Below are positions 22,948-34,859 of a stretch of DNA of 64,000 nucleotides, in pieces (positions within the stretch are counted from its first letter, which is position 1; every line of letters begins with the position of its first letter). The stretch spans positions 9,741,268 to 9,805,267 of the forward strand of contig CM056744.1 in the NCBI GenBank assembly GCA_029851415.1, read 5' to 3'. The DNA is from Eretmocerus hayati (taxonomy: Eukaryota > Arthropoda > Insecta > Hymenoptera > Aphelinidae). Under the pieces are notes generated by a model, which saw only the letters and a list, made by a program, of their open reading frames with translations, was not told the origin of the DNA and did no database searches. The translations under genes were made by a program, and so were the position numbers.

Positions 22948-22975
22948 GGTATACTCGGATTGCACAGACATCGAC
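22948..22975 (+). promoter_or_regulatory. 5'-UTR 3' splice site and leader of gene 4
   Basis: TTATCTTTTTGCAG ends at 22947, 28 bases before the ATG. The open frame extends upstream to an ATG at 22850, but that extension is interrupted by this acceptor and has no counterpart in the paralogues, so I prefer the start at 22976. Confidence 0.55.
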
Positions 22976-25870
22976 ATGGATCTTGAAGAATATGAATCAA
23001 ACTTATCAACTGAGCAGTTGAAGCTGCTAAAAGCTGTCGAAACGGGCACTCTAACTAAAGTTAAAAAGCTCACTTTGCAACTTCAAAATCTGAAGGAGAC
23101 AGATAACTTGTTTGGATACCTGCTCGTTGTGATAGCTCTGCACAGAAATCATAAATCAATTTCAAAGCATCTTATTAATGAAGGTTGGACAGTAAAACTA
23201 CCTCAAAAGACCGGAATGTACTCAACACCGTTGTACTATGCCGTGGAGATGGGTGATTTAGAGATTTTCAAAGCCTTGTGGACTAAAGGAGCCTCATTAC
23301 TCGATAAAGATACCAATCAAGAGTCAGCTCTTGAATACGCCATGCACACAAGTAGCTTCACAATGATCGAATTCTTACTAGATGATGCAAGGCTTCGAAA
23401 CGATTCAAGAGACTTAAAATCAGATTCTGAAGACGACATTGCTCTATTTCACGCAGCTTGTTGGTGTGGTGATACAACATTAGTTCGAATGTTTATCTCC
23501 AATGGATTCTCAATCAACAGTCAATCAAGTTTTAGTAAAAGTAGACGTGGAGGATTTACTCCCTTACATTTTACTTTGGTCAGTAATGGATCTTCGATCG
23601 AAACCTTTAATTTTCTTTTTGAGCATAAAGATGTCAATCTTTGCATCCAAGATAATCGAGGCGAGACTTTTGTTCATTTGGCTTTCAGAATTCAGTATGA
23701 ATTTCTGTATGAGATGAGAGCAATGATAATAGAGCGATTGATTCGCTTAACCGACAACTGTTCCATCAATCATAAAGATGAATTCGGACTGAGCAATTTT
23801 CATATTTTTTGTCAAGTGGAATCGGAACAATTGACTTTGGTCAAATTCTTCATCGACAACGGAGTAGATGTAAACCACTCTGTCTCTTTAGAAGATCAGC
23901 AATTCCCTGGCTATACAGCTTTGCATTTCGCAGTACAAAATTCATCTTTGGAAATACTGAAACTGCTTCATGAAAATGGCGTGGATATTATGAAAGCTGA
24001 TAAAACTGGACAGACTCCATTGCATATGGTATTTACTTTAAGAGACTTTGAAGATGAGCAAATCTTGGAAAAAGTCAAATTACTACTTGAGCTTGGAGCT
24101 GATCCTTTCGCAAGAGATTTAGAAGAGCAAACACCTCTTCACGAGTCCTTCTATTCACATTATAAAATACGTCCTTTAAACGACTCTGAAAGGCTTCTGT
24201 TATCGAAAAATGAACAAGGCATCAATTTTACAGACAATAAAGGTATTTCATACCTGCACATTGCATGTGCAGGAGGCAATCTTGATTCAATCAAAGTATT
24301 AATAACGAATGGAGCTCTCGTCAATTCTTGCATCAAATTGGGTATTGCCTCCAGGTATTCTGGTTACTCTGCGTTACACATTACTGCGATTTTCAATCAC
24401 ATTGAGATTGTTGAGTATCTTTTAGCTCAAGGAGCAGATGTTAATGGCTCTGATGGAGCTGGAAAAACTACTCCTTTTCATCTAGCATGTGACCATTATA
24501 ATTTTATCTCATTTTCCTACTCAACGTCTCCATCTCCTGATATTGCTAACAGTGACGATATTTGGCTCCCTAGTCGAATCAAACAGATTGAAATAATCGA
24601 ATTATTGATAAAACACGGAGCTTTCGTCGATACTGAAGATTCAGCTGGCATGACACCTTTACAAAGAATTTGCTCGATTCCTGATATGAGATCCCCTCCA
24701 CTGCCAGAAATATTGAAGAGTATGCAGCATGAAGTTTTTACAAGACAGAAGAAAATTTTAGATATTGTTCTGAGTCATGGTGCTAACATCAAACATTGTA
24801 ACAAGTTTGGTACTGTTTTACATATTCTTGCTGAAAACTATAAGAAGAACCCTCTGTCTAAAGATCTGGCAGAAATAGTTTTGAAGAAGGGAGTTGATAT
24901 AAATGCTATCAATGAAGCAGGAATGACTCCATTGCACATAGCTGTCCATGTAACTGCAGAAAATGACCTTGATCTATCTTTAATTGAATTACTTCTCGAG
25001 TATGGTGCTGATAATGAAGCAGGTGGATACTGCGACAGTCCACTACACATGACTTTTAAATATCATAATCATCTAAATACACGAATGAAAATATTTGAGA
25101 CGCTATTGAAAAATGAGAAAACTGACGTTAATATGTGGGATGGTGATGGAAATTCACCTCTTCACTTAGCTGTTAACCAAATCAATCATTCTCAAATTGA
25201 TATTTTATTAAAACATGGAGCTGACATTGACCAGTGTAATAATGATGAAAATCCACCATTCTGGGATTTTGTGTATCGCTTGACCGAATTTCCTGATATT
25301 ATCGAGATTGAGAATATTCATAAAATTGTCAAGACACTCGTTATGCATGTAAAAAAATTATACATATTGAAGATACATGTTGGTAGCATAACGAATGATG
25401 AATTCAAGAAACTATCGGATATTTTAGCTGATGATGCACTTGCAATCGATTCTGAGATTGAAAAGGAAGTGCAGCATTTAAAATCTCAGAAACTGAATCA
25501 ATATACTTCTCTTTACGATATTTTGTTCAAAAAATCTCACGATATGGCAAAATATGTCAAAAATGAGCATCTTGTGAAAGCGATCTCGTCCATAAGTGCA
25601 AGCTCCGATATGACACTTTTTGATTATTACATGAAAAAGCAGTTTGTCGAAGGTTGTGAAAGATTTAAGTTATTGGTACCTGCTGAAAAAGTACTAAATT
25701 CTGTAACCAACATGAATTGGCCGTATTGTTGCTCGGATCGAATCCTGAGCTTTTTTAATGACAGAGAGCTCAGGAAACTTGCAAGCCCTGAATTAGTCGT
25801 AGCAACATGTAAACGACTATCAGCTATTATCGATGTAACTCTAGCGAAAAGAAATCGTCTGTGCGAGTAA
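22976..25870 (+). CDS. Ankyrin-PRANC protein, 964 aa (gene 4)
   Basis: The start MDLEEYESNLSTEQLKLLKAV aligns with the other copies. A frame-open extension to 22850 would add 42 residues and is probably intron and leader. Ankyrin repeats run from about residue 80 to 755, for example TPLYYAVEMGDLEIFKAL, TALHFAVQNSSLEILKLL and SPLHLAVNQINHSQIDIL. The family insertion ends in WLPSR (about residue 529), followed by the TRQKKILDIVLSHGA block (about 586). The PRANC region ends with the F-box-like NWPYCCSDRILSFFNDRELRKL (about 913-935). The tail differs from genes 1-3 (no EPPSK motif) and ends KRNRLCE. No transmembrane or signal segment is seen. Same inferred adaptor role as its paralogues. Confidence 0.92.
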   Translation: MDLEEYESNLSTEQLKLLKAVETGTLTKVKKLTLQLQNLKETDNLFGYLLVVIALHRNHKSISKHLINEGWTVKLPQKTGMYSTPLYYAVEMGDLEIFKALWTKGASLLDKDTNQESALEYAMHTSSFTMIEFLLDDARLRNDSRDLKSDSEDDIALFHAACWCGDTTLVRMFISNGFSINSQSSFSKSRRGGFTPLHFTLVSNGSSIETFNFLFEHKDVNLCIQDNRGETFVHLAFRIQYEFLYEMRAMIIERLIRLTDNCSINHKDEFGLSNFHIFCQVESEQLTLVKFFIDNGVDVNHSVSLEDQQFPGYTALHFAVQNSSLEILKLLHENGVDIMKADKTGQTPLHMVFTLRDFEDEQILEKVKLLLELGADPFARDLEEQTPLHESFYSHYKIRPLNDSERLLLSKNEQGINFTDNKGISYLHIACAGGNLDSIKVLITNGALVNSCIKLGIASRYSGYSALHITAIFNHIEIVEYLLAQGADVNGSDGAGKTTPFHLACDHYNFISFSYSTSPSPDIANSDDIWLPSRIKQIEIIELLIKHGAFVDTEDSAGMTPLQRICSIPDMRSPPLPEILKSMQHEVFTRQKKILDIVLSHGANIKHCNKFGTVLHILAENYKKNPLSKDLAEIVLKKGVDINAINEAGMTPLHIAVHVTAENDLDLSLIELLLEYGADNEAGGYCDSPLHMTFKYHNHLNTRMKIFETLLKNEKTDVNMWDGDGNSPLHLAVNQINHSQIDILLKHGADIDQCNNDENPPFWDFVYRLTEFPDIIEIENIHKIVKTLVMHVKKLYILKIHVGSITNDEFKKLSDILADDALAIDSEIEKEVQHLKSQKLNQYTSLYDILFKKSHDMAKYVKNEHLVKAISSISASSDMTLFDYYMKKQFVEGCERFKLLVPAEKVLNSVTNMNWPYCCSDRILSFFNDRELRKLASPELVVATCKRLSAIIDVTLAKRNRLCE

Positions 25871-26021
25871 GATATTGCCGAAGCGATCTTATTATCTAGT
25901 TGTTTCGTTCAAAATTTGATTCATTAATCTTGCATAAACCCAGTTCAAGTGTTAAGATACTTTTGTTACAGTCATGCATGCGGCTGTTTTGATACTGTAG
26001 AATACTGGTAAGATTTATTTC

Positions 26022-26027
26022 AATAAA
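26022..26027 (+). terminator. Polyadenylation signal of gene 4
   Basis: AATAAA lies about 150 bases after the stop; a second AATAAA follows near 26112. Confidence 0.5.
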
Positions 26028-28930
26028 ATTCTCACAACTCTAAACGCTTCATCACTGAAAAATGTAACATTCCCTGCTGTATTTCTGAGTGAATTGAAAT
26101 TAAATCATGTAAATAAATCGTAAATTGATTATATTACGTGGCATTATTATTCATACCTCTTGTATCTACAAACTTTTCAGATGCTCAGACTGTAAAATAT
26201 CTCGATTAGAAGACAACGAGAAGAACAAGTAACCATTATTATTCCATTTCGCAATGCTGAATAACCGTATTAAACCATTCCTATTTTGGATTCTGGTGGT
26301 TCTCTGATCCAAGCAATGTTGGAAAAAGAAATATCGAAAAAGAAATTTTTAACAGTCAACTTCAAATTTTGGCATTGAACTGTGAGGACAAGCATAATTT
26401 TTATGCGATAGATTTTGGGCAAAACGTCAATTCCGTGGTCTCAAAAGCTTCCCGGGATATCCACTATTGGGACAAACAATTACAAAAATGAAATTAAGCC
26501 TCTCCATATGTTTTATGACGAACGATCATTATAATGTGAAAAAACGGATGAAAAAAGTCGGTATAGGCACGCATAGGCTCAATTTGCAACTTCTGGATTC
26601 ATGACACATATTGTGTAGGTTTAATTGCGCGATAATGCCCATATATTTGACATGCATGCGTGCTGCCCAAAACAGAACCAACCTACCCCCCTTACTTATT
26701 GCAATCCAATTGCAAGTTGCATGCGCAGGCTGCAGCGCCGCAACCCCCCAACCCCAACCAGAACCACCCTAACCAGTACGGTCCACGGTCCACGACCCTA
26801 ACCTTCGTTCTCTGCTCCCATTTGTTTACCTCGCCCACGCGATTTCGCCTTCTGTTATCGGATCTTAACCTTGGCGTTATAGCAATCTAGTACTGACACG
26901 TAAAAGCAAAGGTCCTTCAATATATATTCTTCGACTGTAGAATGAGTTACTAAGGTCACCAAATCCTCGACAAAAAACTCAAAGCGAGCTCAAAAACTTT
27001 GATCGCCGGCCCTCGCAAAACAGAGAGGTGAGCTATTGTTTTTTTTACTGATTTTGCCGTAGCATATTTATATAATAATCTTGATATAATATGCTGCCTC
27101 AAAACGGTATATAGCCTGATCGTTACTTTTTCTCAAAATTCTGTCGACTTGTGAGTTTGTGAGCTGTAGAGGAATTCGTTCGTTCACGCGTGGTGTTATC
27201 ACGCGGACCACCGCGAGATATAACATATTATTATATTATGAGCATGACACTACCCATCTCCACGTATAGTCTCATACAATATTTTACAGCACGAGAATCC
27301 CCAAAAATCATGTTCAAAGTTTCAAATTTGCGATTTTTAGGTTAGAGTGCTATAAAACCAATTTTATGCACAAGTGTGCCAATCGCACTACGGAATGCTT
27401 GGAGCGTATATGATTTGGGCAAATTTCAAAAGCAGTTCACAAATTCGCTAATACTGACGATTTCCCATGGGTATATAATATATTCAATAGTTTTTTAATG
27501 TAATTTTATGGCCATACGATCATTGCAGGCTCTTTACGACGAATATAATTATATTCATGAGAAGGGATGTATATACAAACACAAAACTCTATGAAAGAAA
27601 TTAAATTGTTATCATGAAATCAGTCGTATACACTGTGATACGGTTATGAAAGAATTGAATATGATCCAACGAAAATGATGAAATCAAAGTTACGTCAGAC
27701 GAATAGATGAAGTATTCTTCAAAATAGGATACATTCTTTTATCGCGGCAAACGCGTTCAGTGCGATTTTTCAAACGAGTTCATGCTAAAAACTCATTTTG
27801 AAACACACTCGTACTCATTTTGTTGAATTTGTTCCAAATACATTGCCTCCACGTTGAACTTGTATCTAATTTTTGTTATACAGTTCATTTTGAGAGAGGC
27901 GAGCTTGCGAGAGTCGCTTTTTGAACAACGCACCGTCAGTCGACTGTCGTTGACCCCGCCTCGACCTGCGAGATTTGGCAAACGACGTGTAAGTATCACA
28001 AGACCAATTCATATTTCAGGCAAATTGTTATTTTTTCATCTCTTGAAAATAATAGATTCAAATAGGGCAAAAAGAGATGAACGCGGTGAAACTTGGTGAA
28101 TTTAGCATCACCTGCCTCAGTTTTTGAGACCAAGGCGATAACCAGGGTCCAAAATCGGGACATACAACTACATCGCTTTTTATTTTTACCGAGCTTCGTG
28201 GTGGTTATAGAAAAATGATCGGCTTCAACTGGATTCAGAGCTGCGCGACAGGACAAAAAAAATTTTACTGTCAGTGGGTACATGCTTCTAATGGATGGAA
28301 TGGAACGATTTTGAAGAAAGTTAGCAACATTGATCGAGCGTTTCCTAAATGTATAATAGTTCAAGTTTATAGTTATGACAATCGTATCGACGTTTTCACT
28401 TTATTCAATTGTCTCACGAAAGAATGCCCCTGTGAAGAGTTTATGGTAGATTGTAGTCGGTAAAAAAAGCTCTGAAGCTCTGAACCAACTATGCGATTTT
28501 CATTCGTATTTTGAGCCCGTCTTTTATTTTGGCTGATCACAGATAAGTTGATTGAATTTCCCAAAAAAGAAAATCAATGAAATTATGAGAGCCCGCAACT
28601 CTTTCCGAGATTCATCCACTAACTTTTTGGAAGAATGAATTCCATGCCAGATCTCTGTACTGAGTTTAGAGAGGAAAGATATTGAATTATATAGTATTGG
28701 ATATGAATACATATACGCCATCTCAAAGACACGATCTATATCCGGATCAGACATTCTAACGAGGACTAATATAGTATATTACCATTGCAATTTTTCTACA
28801 CACGACTACGCTCGCAAACCCGCGCAATTTTCCCATACCTCATGAAACTTTGAGCTTTCTTGTGAATTTCCGATCGATCATTACTCTCGGCGATCGCAGC
28901 GAAGCTTCACAAATGACTAATCAATTCACA
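26028..28930. other. Intergenic region between genes 4 and 5
   Basis: No protein-coding region is recognised. A C-rich stretch lies near 26680-26790. The repeat at 27260-27360 is shared with 62625-62716. A frame at 28215-28463 has several cysteines but no start context, splice partner or homologue that I can see. Confidence 0.4.
27260..27360. repeat. Dispersed ~100-bp repeat
   Basis: It shares the order GTCTCATAC, CAGCACGAGAATCC, AAAATCATGTTCAAAGTT and TTAGGTTAGAGTGCTATAAA with 62625-62716. TTTATAGCAC/GTGCTATAAA form short inverted ends, so it is probably part of a hairpin MITE. Confidence 0.6.
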
Positions 28931-29138
28931 ATAGTATATTATGAAACAAGGGCGCAAACGATGGTTTTCGCAATTCGAGTGACTTTTTCAGTCCCGAGCC
29001 CAAAGCTAGAGTCTAAATAGTCACGAGATGGCAAAAATCGTTGCGCCCGAGTATCATACTATGTTTTTGATCTTCTGTGAGCAAATGAAAAGCGACAAAC
29101 ATTGTGGAAATGACTCATTTGCGCACAGACGATCAAAA
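28931..29138. mobile_element. Two-hairpin MITE upstream of gene 5
   Basis: Hairpin 1 (about 28950-29051) pairs GGGCGCAAACGAT...TTCGC with its complement around a CCCGAGCCC core. Hairpin 2 (about 29063-29138) pairs TTTTTGATC.TCTGTGAGCAAATG with CATTTGCGCACAGACGATCAAAAA. The architecture matches the elements at 19588 and 42894. It ends about 175 bases before the gene 5 acceptor. Confidence 0.6.
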
Positions 29139-29312
29139 AAGGCATGTAAGATTGTTAACATTTCTACGTACGTCACAAAAATATGTGGCACTATTCATCA
29201 GATGCTAAAAATCTACGTAAGATTGTGCATCGTGTACCTTTATCCTATCAATATGAAAAATGCCTCGTTAGAAATTGGAACTTTGACCTTTGATGGACCA
29301 ATTTTGTTACAG

Positions 29313-29338
29313 GAAACAACGCAGGAGTGCCTCCCGAC
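29313..29338 (+). promoter_or_regulatory. 5'-UTR 3' splice site and leader of gene 5
   Basis: TTTTGTTACAG ends at 29312, 26 bases before the ATG, as in the other copies. Confidence 0.55.
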
Positions 29339-32260
29339 ATGGATCTAAAGGTTTATAAATCAAAGTTACCAAAAACACAGTCGGAGCTTTGGAAGACTGT
29401 TCAGTCTGGAACTCTTGCAGGAGTGCAAAATCTTGCCCAACGATATCGAAGATCGAAGAAAAATGACGAGTTATTCGAGTATCTAATCGTCATGTCGGCT
29501 CTGCGTAGAAAGCATAAATCTATTTCAAAGTATCTTATCAAAGAAGGTTGGACTGTGAAAGTAGCTGAAAAAACTGGAATTCATTTTACGCCACTTTATC
29601 ATGCTGTAAGAATGAATGATTTTGAACTTTTTAAAGCTTTACTCAAGAAAGGAGCTTCACTTCACGATAAGGATGCTAACAAGGAATCGGCTCTTGAATT
29701 AGCTATGTGTAATGGCAAAAATTATATGATTGACCTAGCATTGGATGATATCAGGATTAGGAAAGGTTCTACACATGTCAAAGAAGGTTCTGAAGAAGAC
29801 GTAGCTCTATTCCACGCATCTTGCTGGGTTAACAATTCTAAAGCAGTAAAAATGTTTGTAACTCGTGGTTTTTCAGTCAATAGTCGCTCGAGTTTTGATA
29901 GAGATGAGTGGAAAGGTTTCACTCCGTTACATTTTGCCGTCTCAAGTAAATCATCTTGCTCTGAGATAGTTAAAAATCTCGTCAAGCAAAAAACCGTAGA
30001 TTTTTACGCTCAAGACAAACGAGGTAGGACATTTGTTCATCTAGCTTTCAGGAATAATCATGCTCCTGTTTTAAAAGATGAAATCGTATCAGAAAACCTC
30101 ATTCGCTCAATTAATAATGAGTGCATTAACCCAGTTGATGAAAATGATCTGAGCCATTTTCACATTCTGTGCTCATTGAATATGTCCGATGAAAATGTCA
30201 ACAGGCACCTAGATCTGGTGAAATTTTTTATTGACAACAAAGTAGATGTTAACAGTACTGTCTCTGTTGAAGATAAGCAGTATCCTGGATTCACAGCAAT
30301 GCACTTTGCTATCAAAGGCTATTCTTGGAAAATTTTGAAATTTCTTCTTGAGAACGGTGCTGATCCTAAGATAACTGACAAAAACGGATTGACACCTCTA
30401 CATCTGATTTGTACCGCTATGGAAATAGAACGTGAGCAACGAATGGAAATGATTCAATTATTATTACATCATGGTGCTGATCCACTTGCAAAAGATTCAG
30501 ATAATCGTACTCCTCTTCATCTATTATTCTGGTTTCACAAAGATGCACTCATTCCTTTCAACGAATGCAAAAAATTTTTCTTATCTAAAAATCCGATGTT
30601 TCTTAACCACACTGACAAAAATGACATTTCATACTTGCATATTGCATGTTCCCAAAATAATCTTGACCTTGTCAAAGATCTTGTATCAAATGGAGCACAG
30701 ATCAATGCACGAATTCAGTCTAATTCGCCTTGTTACCCTGATTACTCTTCACTACACATGGCAGTGAAGTTCAAGGAAATCGAAGTTGTGAAATTTCTTC
30801 TGAATCAAGGAGCTGATGTGAATTGTGCTGGTGATACAAAAGTTACGCCTCTTCATGTGGCATGTGAACATGATCAAGTCTCTTATTTCTATCCAAAACT
30901 TTTGGAAAATAATGATGCAGAAATTAGTGATGATTCTGTGTGGTTACCAAGTCGTACAAATCAAATTCGAATCATCGAGTTATTGATTGAGCATGGAGCT
31001 TTTGTTAATGTTGAAGATTCATCAGGGATGACACCTCTACAAAAGAATTTCTTGTTACCTGTTGGTGATCCTTCTCAAAGTCCGGAAGCCCAATTAAGCA
31101 TGAAAAATGAAGTCTTTACGAGGCAAAAGATGATTATGAACATTCTTCTAAATCATGGCGCTAATATCAATTGTCGCGATCGATGCAGTTCTGTTCTCCA
31201 TATTCTTGCCCAAAATTATGAAAAAATTCCTCTGTCCAAAGATCTGGCAGAAATAGCTCTAGTAAAGGGAGTTAATGTCAATGCCATTGATAAAGAAAAA
31301 ATGACTCCATTACAAATAGCTGTCGATGAAACACTAAAACACGAATTGGATTTATCTTTGATCAAATTGTTTCTCAAATATGGTGCTGATATTAATGCAG
31401 GATCATGCAATAATCATCCTCTTCATGTGGCTCTTGATGACTATAACACAAGCCCAAAAGAAAGAGAAATATTTGAATTATTATTGAAAAGTAATGTCAA
31501 TGTGAATGTGCGAAATGGTTCGAATGAAACACCTTTGCACGTAGCTATAGGCCATCGAAAGTTATTTCATATCAACAAATTATTAGAATACGGTGCTAAT
31601 ATCAACTTGGAGAATCAAGAAGAGTATCCAGCAACTTCTGCTCCCGTTGAGAGCTTGCGTATATGGCCTAATCTTATCGAAGATGAAGATAATCATAAAA
31701 TTGTCAAAACTCTTATCATGCATGTTAAAAAATTGCTCAAATTCAAATTCTTTGTAAGTAAAAATGTTAGGACAGACATGATTCTTTTATCGCAGTATCT
31801 ATCAAAAGACGAACTGGCTTCGATAGATTCTGAAATTGAAAGAAAAGCAGAGTTGTTGAAATCTGAAAGACTTGACCAATACACATCGTTCCATGATATT
31901 TTGTTTAAAAGTTCACATGCCATGGCGAAACATGTGCAAAACACTGAACTTGAGGCTGCAATTTCATCTATTGGCTCGGAGTCTAGTATCACATTTTTTC
32001 GTGGCTTCATGATGATACAATATGACAGAGGTTGTAAAAAGTTGAATTTATTGAATACCGCTAAGGAAACTCTAGCTTCCATCACCAATGTGAATTTACC
32101 AGAAATTTGCTCAGATCGAATTTTGAGCTACCTGACTAACAGGGATTTGATCAAATTCAGAATACAACCCAAATCTGATGTTGAATCGCGTAAGCGATCA
32201 GCTCTAAAATTAACAGCGTCTGACAAAACTCAAAAGAAAATGCGTCGATGTGATGATTAA
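29339..32260 (+). CDS. Ankyrin-PRANC protein, 973 aa (gene 5)
   Basis: Translation starts MDLKVYKSKLPKTQSELWKTV at the first ATG after the leader acceptor; the GTG at 29327 is in the same frame but no start is needed there. Ankyrin motifs recur through most of the protein (TPLYHAVRMNDFELFKAL, TPLHFAV, AMHFAIKGYSWKILKFLL, TPLHVACEHD and TPLHVAIGHRKLFHINKLL). WLPSR lies near residue 534 and FTRQKMIMNILLNHGA near 593. The PRANC region includes the YTSFHDILF and KHVQN blocks and the F-box-like NLPEICSDRILSYLTNRDLIKF (about 917-938). The tail SDKTQKKMRRCDD is basic and could be a nuclear signal. Intact and of normal family length. Confidence 0.92.
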   Translation: MDLKVYKSKLPKTQSELWKTVQSGTLAGVQNLAQRYRRSKKNDELFEYLIVMSALRRKHKSISKYLIKEGWTVKVAEKTGIHFTPLYHAVRMNDFELFKALLKKGASLHDKDANKESALELAMCNGKNYMIDLALDDIRIRKGSTHVKEGSEEDVALFHASCWVNNSKAVKMFVTRGFSVNSRSSFDRDEWKGFTPLHFAVSSKSSCSEIVKNLVKQKTVDFYAQDKRGRTFVHLAFRNNHAPVLKDEIVSENLIRSINNECINPVDENDLSHFHILCSLNMSDENVNRHLDLVKFFIDNKVDVNSTVSVEDKQYPGFTAMHFAIKGYSWKILKFLLENGADPKITDKNGLTPLHLICTAMEIEREQRMEMIQLLLHHGADPLAKDSDNRTPLHLLFWFHKDALIPFNECKKFFLSKNPMFLNHTDKNDISYLHIACSQNNLDLVKDLVSNGAQINARIQSNSPCYPDYSSLHMAVKFKEIEVVKFLLNQGADVNCAGDTKVTPLHVACEHDQVSYFYPKLLENNDAEISDDSVWLPSRTNQIRIIELLIEHGAFVNVEDSSGMTPLQKNFLLPVGDPSQSPEAQLSMKNEVFTRQKMIMNILLNHGANINCRDRCSSVLHILAQNYEKIPLSKDLAEIALVKGVNVNAIDKEKMTPLQIAVDETLKHELDLSLIKLFLKYGADINAGSCNNHPLHVALDDYNTSPKEREIFELLLKSNVNVNVRNGSNETPLHVAIGHRKLFHINKLLEYGANINLENQEEYPATSAPVESLRIWPNLIEDEDNHKIVKTLIMHVKKLLKFKFFVSKNVRTDMILLSQYLSKDELASIDSEIERKAELLKSERLDQYTSFHDILFKSSHAMAKHVQNTELEAAISSIGSESSITFFRGFMMIQYDRGCKKLNLLNTAKETLASITNVNLPEICSDRILSYLTNRDLIKFRIQPKSDVESRKRSALKLTASDKTQKKMRRCDD

Positions 32261-32380
32261 TTGCATTATTTTCCTATAATTATTCATTTGAGTTTGTAAC
32301 TTGAAATTTGAATTTATTTTCTCTTGAATGATATATTTCAGTTAGAAATACAAACATTTTATCTTGTTGGATCCTTGTTG

Positions 32381-32386
32381 AATAAA
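32381..32386 (+). terminator. Polyadenylation signal of gene 5
   Basis: AATAAA lies 120 bases after the stop codon. Confidence 0.5.
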
Positions 32387-34859
32387 ACTTCTATCTCTAG
32401 TCTGCTGATTGGTTTTCTTTATATTTCATTCGCTTCAGGTAGCTTAGATAGAATATTGCATGTGTCTGAAGAGTATTTTTCATAGTTCCCATGATATTTG
32501 AGAATTAGCTACTCTTCAAATTGTAAAGAGCTCGCTTACAAGCGACAGAAAGTTGAAAAAAGAGTGAAAAATGCAGAAAACTATGGTGAAGTTCTTTATG
32601 CTGGACGGAAAACAACATTCTTACACACCAAAATTCGTGGCTATAGTTGAGTATTTTTACCAACTAGAAAAATTGTTTTCAAGTATTGTTTCTAGAAATT
32701 TTTATGGATGAATTAGTATTCCCAGAGGAATTCCAAAGTGCAATTCTCCCTATCTCTTAAATCTCTAAAGGTGTTGTAAGAGAACAAATCCGTGCGTGAT
32801 CATTTTTCGAGCTTTTTATACATTCTAAACATTTAAACAGTGCTCCAGAATTTTGTTGCAAAAAAATTTCCAATTTATTTTATGGATTTGTAATTTGTTA
32901 TAATCACATAGCCAGGATTCATTCGTATAACACAAAGTCGACAGTAATTTTTTTGATTTGCAGAGTGAAGCTGTAAAAAATTTGATCTGTTTATGAAATC
33001 AATCTATAATAGCATACGTATAGACTATTCCGTGCGCGTGCCGGAAAACCAGTCAGTCGTAAATACGACCGAATTTTTCTTCAATTCCTCATAGTTCGGA
33101 GGAATATGTATTATATAAAGAATTAATATAAATCTAGATTGGTCCGATTATTATTTTTACAGAGAACCACATCGGTAACCCCGGAAGAAGGGTCCATTTC
33201 GAGTATAACTTACAATGGCTAATCGGAAGACAAGTAAGAGGCTGTTGATTATATGGTTGATTATCAGTGAGCCTAAAGTACTGGCTCACTATTGTTTATC
33301 TGGAATTCAACTTCTGCGCGACTTTGGAAGTGAAGCTCCATCACGCGTGTGATCTGTATTTACTGGAGGATCGCTTATACATCGCTAGTGTTGTTCTATT
33401 CCATTCTATTCAGTTCTGTTCAGTTCTACTCATCTCTGGTTCAGTTCTATTTCATTTTATTCTGATACTAATTAATGTGCAACAGTGTGTTTACGACTTT
33501 GCGTGCATCAAAGCAACATACATAAGTGCTGCAATTGTTTCCTCCACTTGTTTCTGAGTGTTTATTTGTGGGTTTGATGAATTGTTTCTAGGGTAAATTC
33601 TCTTTGAGCGTTGGATTTCGCATAAACGAACTACCAAAACAAAGGTTAGAGGATCTGAGGAATAAGTTTACTGCTTGAAGTTGTTGAAGGTTTAGTGGAG
33701 GATCATTGATTGACTGATCATGAGCTCATGAGAGCACTTGGTAATTTCTTCACTTGTCCACATGAGCCTCAAAATGAGCGAATAAGGTACACGGTACATA
33801 CACTGATGCATACATCCAATCTTTGTTATAAGTCAACCTCTCAACCTTGCTCATTTTTCTATCAGTTTTGTCCGCAATCTTAGTTCTGTCACTAGCTCAG
33901 ATTCCTCAGAATGACTTTTACATTGTATTCATCATCATATCCATTGTGACTTAACCTGATGATCAAGGCACATCGGGTGACATTCATTGATGTGATTCTG
34001 TTGATCAAAATGATTGCTTGTGTACATGAGTAATTAGATATGTGTAGTCTTCTCAAGTATTTTGGTGATTGCATAAAAAAACTCACACAATATTGCCCTT
34101 ATTAAAGATCCTGTTGATGAAAATTCAAAATTTATCATACTGTTACTGACAATTGAGCTTTCTGTGATCAAGAGCTTTATCCTGCATGGATATCCAGATC
34201 AATTGTGTCACAAAATCATTGTGCATTAGATGTTACTCTCAGAATGAAGTTGTTGCGTATTATTTCAGATTTCAATCAAGCATAGGTTTTGAATCATGGA
34301 ATCACAGCCTCATCAGCCCTTTGTAACTTCATAATAAAAAAGCAGCTGTGATACTAGGATCGGCCCTTCATCAGCCATATGAATCAAGATCTCATGCCAG
34401 TGAGTTGTCTTGGTATTAAGTCCAAATATCTCTACAGTAACAAGTATAGTAGAAGTAGAAATTGAGACCAGCAACTGTGTTCCATCTATTTTGGTGAGTT
34501 ATCAACGATTGGTAGATTTATGAGATCACAATATTCGTCTGCTCCAAGCATTCACAAGTGTATAGATGCATTCACTTAGGCTAGATTGGGTACCCTTTTG
34601 AAAGACATATTTCTCTACCTTGCTTCTAGCCTACCACAATGTTTCTTTGGTTGAATAGAATATCGTCTTTTTCGTGGATTACTCACTTTTAACTTTGATT
34701 CTCTCTCATCAAGCTTGGACTCACTTCTTACCTCACAAAATTCAACATCACTTTCTCATTACAATTATCGTTAGCACTCTGCTGACACATAAAAGCTTAT
34801 TAAGATATTTTTCATTCTCATGACACTTGCAGTCATAAGATTATTATATTTGATTCCAG
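32387..34859. other. Intergenic region and likely 5' UTR of gene 6
   Basis: No coding region is recognised. A degenerate ATTCTATTC/GTTCTATTC simple repeat lies at about 33395-33465. A TATATAAAG box is at about 33112. A possible UTR exon is bounded by TTATTTCAG (ending 34268) and GTGAGT (from 34494), mirroring the layout before gene 3. Confidence 0.4.

Noticed and set aside
22850..22975. 42-residue N-terminal extension of gene 4
   Set aside because: A 3' splice site (TTTTTGCAG) lies between this ATG and the conserved start, and no paralogue has the extension.
28215..28463. 82-codon frame with several cysteines
   Set aside because: No signal peptide or splice partner; flanking sequence shows no gene structure.
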